DNA of 55,335 nt from Saprospiraceae bacterium (GTDB lineage: Bacteria > Bacteroidota > Bacteroidia > Chitinophagales > Saprospiraceae). The notes below the pieces were generated by a model. It searched no databases, was not told the origin of the DNA, and saw only the letters and a list, made by a program, of their open reading frames with translations. The stretch is taken from NCBI GenBank assembly GCA_020629515.1, contig JAHDDE010000014.1, positions 26,753-82,087 on the forward strand, written 5' to 3'. Position 1 is the stretch's first letter; every line of letters starts with the position of its first letter. Shown here piece by piece: positions 51,918 through 55,335 of the stretch. The translations under genes were made by a program, and so were the position numbers.

Positions 51918-54125
51918 TTACCCTAATAGTTCAACTTGATTTATATATGGTTGACTATATAATCTCGTCCCAGTGGCTCTATACAACGCATTAGCAAGTG
52001 CGGCCCCAATTGGCGGAAGCGAAGGTTCTCCTAATCCTGTAGGATCAACTCCATTATCAACGAAATGAACTTCGATAGACTTTGGTGCTTCTTTCTGCCT
52101 AATCAATCTATACTTGTCAAAATTGCTCTGTTGCGGCACACCATCTTCAAAAGTAAGCGTGCTGTACATTGCATGACCTATCCCGTCTACAATACCTCCT
52201 TCTATCTGATTAATAGCACCTTCAGGATTGACTACTATGCCGCAATCAACAGCACAATAAACCTTATCCACTTTTGGTACTCCATCCTCTACGATCACAT
52301 CCAATACTTGGGCCACATAAGAATTATGGCAGTAATAAGCCGATACACCTCTATACACTCCTGGCTTATCCGTACTCCAACCTGATTTTTCTTTGACTAA
52401 TCTGAGTACTCCGGCGTACCGCTCTGCATCATAATCGTTATCTGAGCCTACTGGGTTGTCTTTGGCTTTATCAAATAGTGCTATCCTAAAATCTATTGGA
52501 TCCTTACCAGCAGCCTCAGCTACCTCATCTAAAAAGGATTGTTCTGCAGTAGCAATGAAGTTTGACCTCGGAGCTCGCCATGCCCCAGTAGATATATTTG
52601 TGGCTACTTGATAATTTTCTACTTTATAATTATCAACGGCCCCAGCAGGATACCGGTTATGGAACACAGGACTGCCAGGAATTCCCGCTCCTTTAATTTG
52701 GAAGGCAATCAGGTTGCCAGATGTATCAAGACCTGCCTTATAGGTTACCATATATGCAGGACGATAAGTTCCTTGAGTCATATCATCCTCTCGAGTATAC
52801 ACCAATTTCACTGGTGCCTTAACTGCCTTGGATATTAAAGCTGCTTCTGTGCCGAAATGACCGTATAATCTTCTTCCAAAACCACCTCCCATACGAGTCA
52901 TCATTATGGATATATTTTCTTTAGGTATACCTAATACACCTTCGAGAGTTCCCTCCAAAAATTGAGCTGTCTGTATAGGACCTATAAGTTCTGCACTGTT
53001 CTCCTTGACATTAGCATAAAAATTCATGGGCTCCATGGTATTATGTGCTAAGAATGGTGCTGAATAAGTCTTCTCAATGACTTTATCGGCCATTTCAAAA
53101 GCCTTATCAGGGTCTCCATCTATTCTTGCGACCTCACCATTTCCTGAAGCCAACGCTTCTTTCATGGTGGCTTCATGACCTGCCGAATTTTCCAGATCAC
53201 TATCGTTTTCCCATTGGATATTCAATGCCTTTTTAGCTTTCATTACTTGCCAAGTGCTCTCTCCGACTACTGCAACAAGCTCTGGATAAGCGTTAACGTC
53301 CGACCATTGTGGATTCCAACCTTCTGGTTCTACATTAATTCGTACTACATCGATGATACCATTCATTGCTCTGGCTGCGCTATCATCGATACTTTTGATT
53401 TTCATACCAAAGGCTGGTGGATGCTCAATCATCGCGATCTTCATTCCCTCTTCCATGACGTCTAAGCCAAACAATGGAGACCCTTGCGCAATTTTAAACC
53501 CATCTACATTTCGAGTAGACTGTCCTATCAGCTTAAAGTCTTTTGGATCCTTTAGTGTAATTTCTTCTGGCACTTCCATTGAGGCCGCAGCTGTTGCCAC
53601 CTCCCCGTAGTCCAATACCCTATCAGTCGCTTTATGATATATTTTTCCTTTTTCTGTGCTCAGTTCCTCTATTGGCACTTCCAATTTTTCACTTGCCGCC
53701 ATCAGAAGCATATGTCTGGCTTTAGCACCTGTCTCTCTGAGGCTCTTCCAACCAAATCGTATCGACTGGCTACCTCCCGCTATCTGTCTTACAAAGTTAT
53801 CGGTATCTAATCCCGCTTGTTCTACTATTACTCTATCCCAGTCGGCATCCAACTCTTCTGCCACGATCATAGGCATGGCTGTTTTTACATTTTGCCCAAT
53901 TTCAGGGTTTGGAGACATGATAGTCACTACTCCGTTTTCGCCAATTCTTAAAAATCCATTCAGTGTATTCCATTTTTCTGGTATTTCCAGATTAGGAGCC
54001 ACATACTCAGGTATCCTCGGCTTAGATTCACACCCCAAGAAATTAAACCCTATCACCATACCACCACCAGCAGCTGCACTCACCTTTAAAAATGAGCGTC
54101 GATTTGTATTTATATTTTTTGTCAT
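51918..54125 (-). CDS. Molybdopterin-binding subunit of a xanthine-dehydrogenase-family hydroxylase (IorB-like)
   Basis: The 735-residue protein matches the large subunit of isoquinoline 1-oxidoreductase-type enzymes, which hydroxylate heterocycles or oxidise aldehydes with water as oxygen source. Motifs include MTRMGGGFGRRLYGHFGTEA, TGAWRAPRSNF and the catalytic Glu in GLGEPSLPPIGAALA. It starts with a twin-arginine signal (NRRSFLKVSAAAGGG) whose hydrophobic stretch ends in a lipobox (FLGC, Cys near residue 28), so it may be a Tat-exported lipoprotein. It is coupled with the 2Fe-2S subunit gene 18 nt upstream. No FAD or cytochrome subunit gene is next to it. Confidence 0.92.
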   Translation of the reverse strand: MTKNINTNRRSFLKVSAAAGGGMVIGFNFLGCESKPRIPEYVAPNLEIPEKWNTLNGFLRIGENGVVTIMSPNPEIGQNVKTAMPMIVAEELDADWDRVIVEQAGLDTDNFVRQIAGGSQSIRFGWKSLRETGAKARHMLLMAASEKLEVPIEELSTEKGKIYHKATDRVLDYGEVATAAASMEVPEEITLKDPKDFKLIGQSTRNVDGFKIAQGSPLFGLDVMEEGMKIAMIEHPPAFGMKIKSIDDSAARAMNGIIDVVRINVEPEGWNPQWSDVNAYPELVAVVGESTWQVMKAKKALNIQWENDSDLENSAGHEATMKEALASGNGEVARIDGDPDKAFEMADKVIEKTYSAPFLAHNTMEPMNFYANVKENSAELIGPIQTAQFLEGTLEGVLGIPKENISIMMTRMGGGFGRRLYGHFGTEAALISKAVKAPVKLVYTREDDMTQGTYRPAYMVTYKAGLDTSGNLIAFQIKGAGIPGSPVFHNRYPAGAVDNYKVENYQVATNISTGAWRAPRSNFIATAEQSFLDEVAEAAGKDPIDFRIALFDKAKDNPVGSDNDYDAERYAGVLRLVKEKSGWSTDKPGVYRGVSAYYCHNSYVAQVLDVIVEDGVPKVDKVYCAVDCGIVVNPEGAINQIEGGIVDGIGHAMYSTLTFEDGVPQQSNFDKYRLIRQKEAPKSIEVHFVDNGVDPTGLGEPSLPPIGAALANALYRATGTRLYSQPYINQVELLG

Positions 54126-54143
54126 GATCTACTGATTATTGGG

Positions 54144-54602
54144 TTACGAATTTTTGGCAGCCGTCTTTACTGCAGCCTTGATACGAGTATAGGTCCCACA
54201 TCGACAAATGTTTCCATTCATAGCTTCTACTATTTGTTGATCGGTAGGATTTTTATTTTCTGCCAAGAAAGCTGAAGCGGTCATAATCTGACCAGCTTGA
54301 CAGTAACCACATTGCGGCACATCATGCTCGATCCAAGCCTGCTGTACAGGATGGCTACCATCCTCTGATAGCCCCTCGATCGTTGTTATTTTTTTACCTA
54401 CAGCTGCCCCAATTGGTAAGGAGCAAGATCTGGCAGCCTTCCCATCAATATGAATCGTACACGCTCCACATTGTGCGATCCCACAACCGTATTTAGTGCC
54501 CACTAACTGGAGTGTATCTCTAAGTACCCAAAGTATGGGCGTATCCGCATCGACATCGACTTGATGCGATTGGCCATTAATCGTTAAGCTATATTGTGGC
54601 AT
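54144..54602 (-). CDS. 2Fe-2S subunit of the molybdenum hydroxylase (IorA-like)
   Basis: The 152-residue electron-transfer subunit has a plant-type 2Fe-2S cluster ([15 protein letters not shown] with a fourth Cys in ARSC) and the second 2Fe-2S domain ([11 protein letters not shown] and [11 protein letters not shown]), in the standard order and length. It has no signal peptide and probably crosses the membrane in complex with the Tat-tagged large subunit. It is the first gene of the two-gene unit. Confidence 0.93.
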   Translation of the reverse strand: MPQYSLTINGQSHQVDVDADTPILWVLRDTLQLVGTKYGCGIAQCGACTIHIDGKAARSCSLPIGAAVGKKITTIEGLSEDGSHPVQQAWIEHDVPQCGYCQAGQIMTASAFLAENKNPTDQQIVEAMNGNICRCGTYTRIKAAVKTAAKNS

Positions 54603-54800
54603 CTGTAATAAATGTTTTGGTGTGAATAGTTAAGGTACAAATAGAAATCCACTCCAAAAACTAATTGGTTTAAATTATGCTCAATGCAGTCGATTAAAAA
54701 TGCAGCTTCAGTTGCAAATTCAATAAAAGGAAATACTTACTTGTAATTTTTTTCTATATGTAATATGTACCTTTCCATTTAGTATTAGAAATGAAATACC

Positions 54801-55335
54801 ATGCCATCGAGAATTTGTTTATTCCTATTGATTTTATTTTTATCCAGTTGCGATGTAAAAGATCTAAGCATCCCACCTCAAGCAGAGCTCTCCGAAGATG
54901 ATCGGACAAGCACGACTCTCCTTCCACTCCCGTATTCTATAACAAAAGGTGCAGGAGAATATGAGCTGAATAATAATATCAATTGGCATTTTGAGGGACC
55001 GGCTGATCATGTATTGCAGCAAGCATTCAGTAGTATGTCAGATTACTTCAATGATCTAAGACTTCCCAAAGGAAATGGATCTTGGGAAATCTATATCAAC
55101 ACCAGCCAAGCAGCTCCGCAGCATCCTTATAATGGCATGAATGAATCTTATGACTTAGAGATTAGCTCAGGCAAAATCATAATCTCCGCAGAAAACGGAA
55201 TCGGAATAGAGCGCGGCATGCGTACTCTACGTCAATTGATAAAATCACAACAAGAGCAAAGAGTGGTACCAGAATGTCGTATATACGATATTCCTCAATA
55301 TCCCTGGCGGGGATTGATGATAGACGTCAGCAGAC
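54801..55335 (+). CDS. Beta-N-acetylhexosaminidase (GH20) lipoprotein, cut by window edge
   Basis: The first 178 residues are present. A lipoprotein signal (FLSSC, Cys near residue 17) is followed by a GH20b-type domain (ISSGKIIISAENGIGIERGM, LRQLIKS) and the beginning of the catalytic GH20 barrel (YPWRGLMIDVSR at the edge). GH20 enzymes release terminal GlcNAc or GalNAc from glycans such as chitin oligosaccharides; the lipid anchor places it in the envelope. The start at 54801 gives the full signal peptide; an ATG at 54791 is out of frame. The catalytic Asp-Glu pair lies beyond the window. Confidence 0.88.
   Translation, partial: MPSRICLFLLILFLSSCDVKDLSIPPQAELSEDDRTSTTLLPLPYSITKGAGEYELNNNINWHFEGPADHVLQQAFSSMSDYFNDLRLPKGNGSWEIYINTSQAAPQHPYNGMNESYDLEISSGKIIISAENGIGIERGMRTLRQLIKSQQEQRVVPECRIYDIPQYPWRGLMIDVSR

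Noticed and set aside
53656-54135. 159-residue open frame antisense to the molybdopterin subunit gene
   Set aside because: Shadow of a strongly supported gene in another frame; no domain, and overlaps the conserved Tat signal region.
1-55335. CRISPR arrays, tRNA or rRNA genes, prophage or intact insertion sequences
   Set aside because: No regularly spaced repeats, cloverleaf sequences, transposase, integrase or phage structural genes were seen.

Overview
The window is an AT-rich, gene-dense chromosomal segment from a member of the Bacteroidota. Evidence for this includes Bacteroidota-specific families (DUF5686, DUF6503, DUF4833, 2TM domain, DUF1573), a TonB-dependent receptor, a fused E1 alpha/beta dehydrogenase, sphingolipid genes, and promoter-like boxes of the TTTG / TAnnTTTG type used by the Bacteroidota sigma factor. 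Saprospirales or Cytophagales-like marine bacteria are plausible hosts, but the order cannot be fixed from this sequence. There are no rRNA or tRNA genes, no CRISPR array, no intact insertion sequence and no prophage. About 44 protein genes are supported; two are cut by the window edges.

Layout. 1-8.2 kb: a cut PD40 beta-propeller protein (tricorn/TolB-like) with an apparent indel at its start codon, a saccharopine-dehydrogenase-like oxidoreductase and an S10 carboxypeptidase on the minus strand; then selO and a DUF6503 protein on the plus strand, and a TonB receptor on the minus strand. 8.3-20.5 kb: PBP1C (pbpC) and a giant alpha-2-macroglobulin lipoprotein with an intact thioester, separated by an orphan histidine kinase, an enoyl-CoA isomerase, a class II aldolase and a PhoD-like phosphatase. 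20.8-33.9 kb: an AlkC/D-like HEAT repair protein, a truncated AraC-type sensor domain, a trans-sulfuration enzyme, an M20 amidohydrolase, then a plus-strand run of RluA-type pseudouridine synthase, LuxC-like acyl-CoA reductase, endonuclease III, a GNAT fused to a Rho-binding antiterminator (Rof) domain and a small membrane protein; then a LacI regulator, a LuxR-type HTH protein, a dolichol-phosphate-mannose-synthase-like GT2 and the E1 fusion.

34-43.7 kb: DUF1573 protein, yaaA, 2TM protein, a potassium block (trkA-trkH-Kv channel), fabH and a DUF5686 protein. 43.7-49.8 kb: a tightly packed run that reads as a sphingolipid (ceramide) pathway: DUF4833 protein, fatty-acid-hydroxylase-like enzyme, serine palmitoyltransferase, a GNAT-fold protein in the position of the bacterial ceramide synthase, an SDR in the position of the ceramide reductase, then an HD phosphohydrolase and an aldose-1-epimerase-like protein translationally coupled behind them. 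49.9-54.6 kb: an AraC regulator with a Tat-exported aminotransferase, and a two-subunit molybdenum hydroxylase. The window ends in a cut GH20 hexosaminidase lipoprotein.

The observations most worth following are the GNAT-Rof fusion, the ceramide operon with its two unexplained distal genes, a two-copy dispersed element with conserved ends and unrelated cores in front of two genes for exported proteins, and several palindrome arrays that overlap promoter-like boxes (E1 fusion, pseudouridine synthase, selO, LacI/LuxR region).
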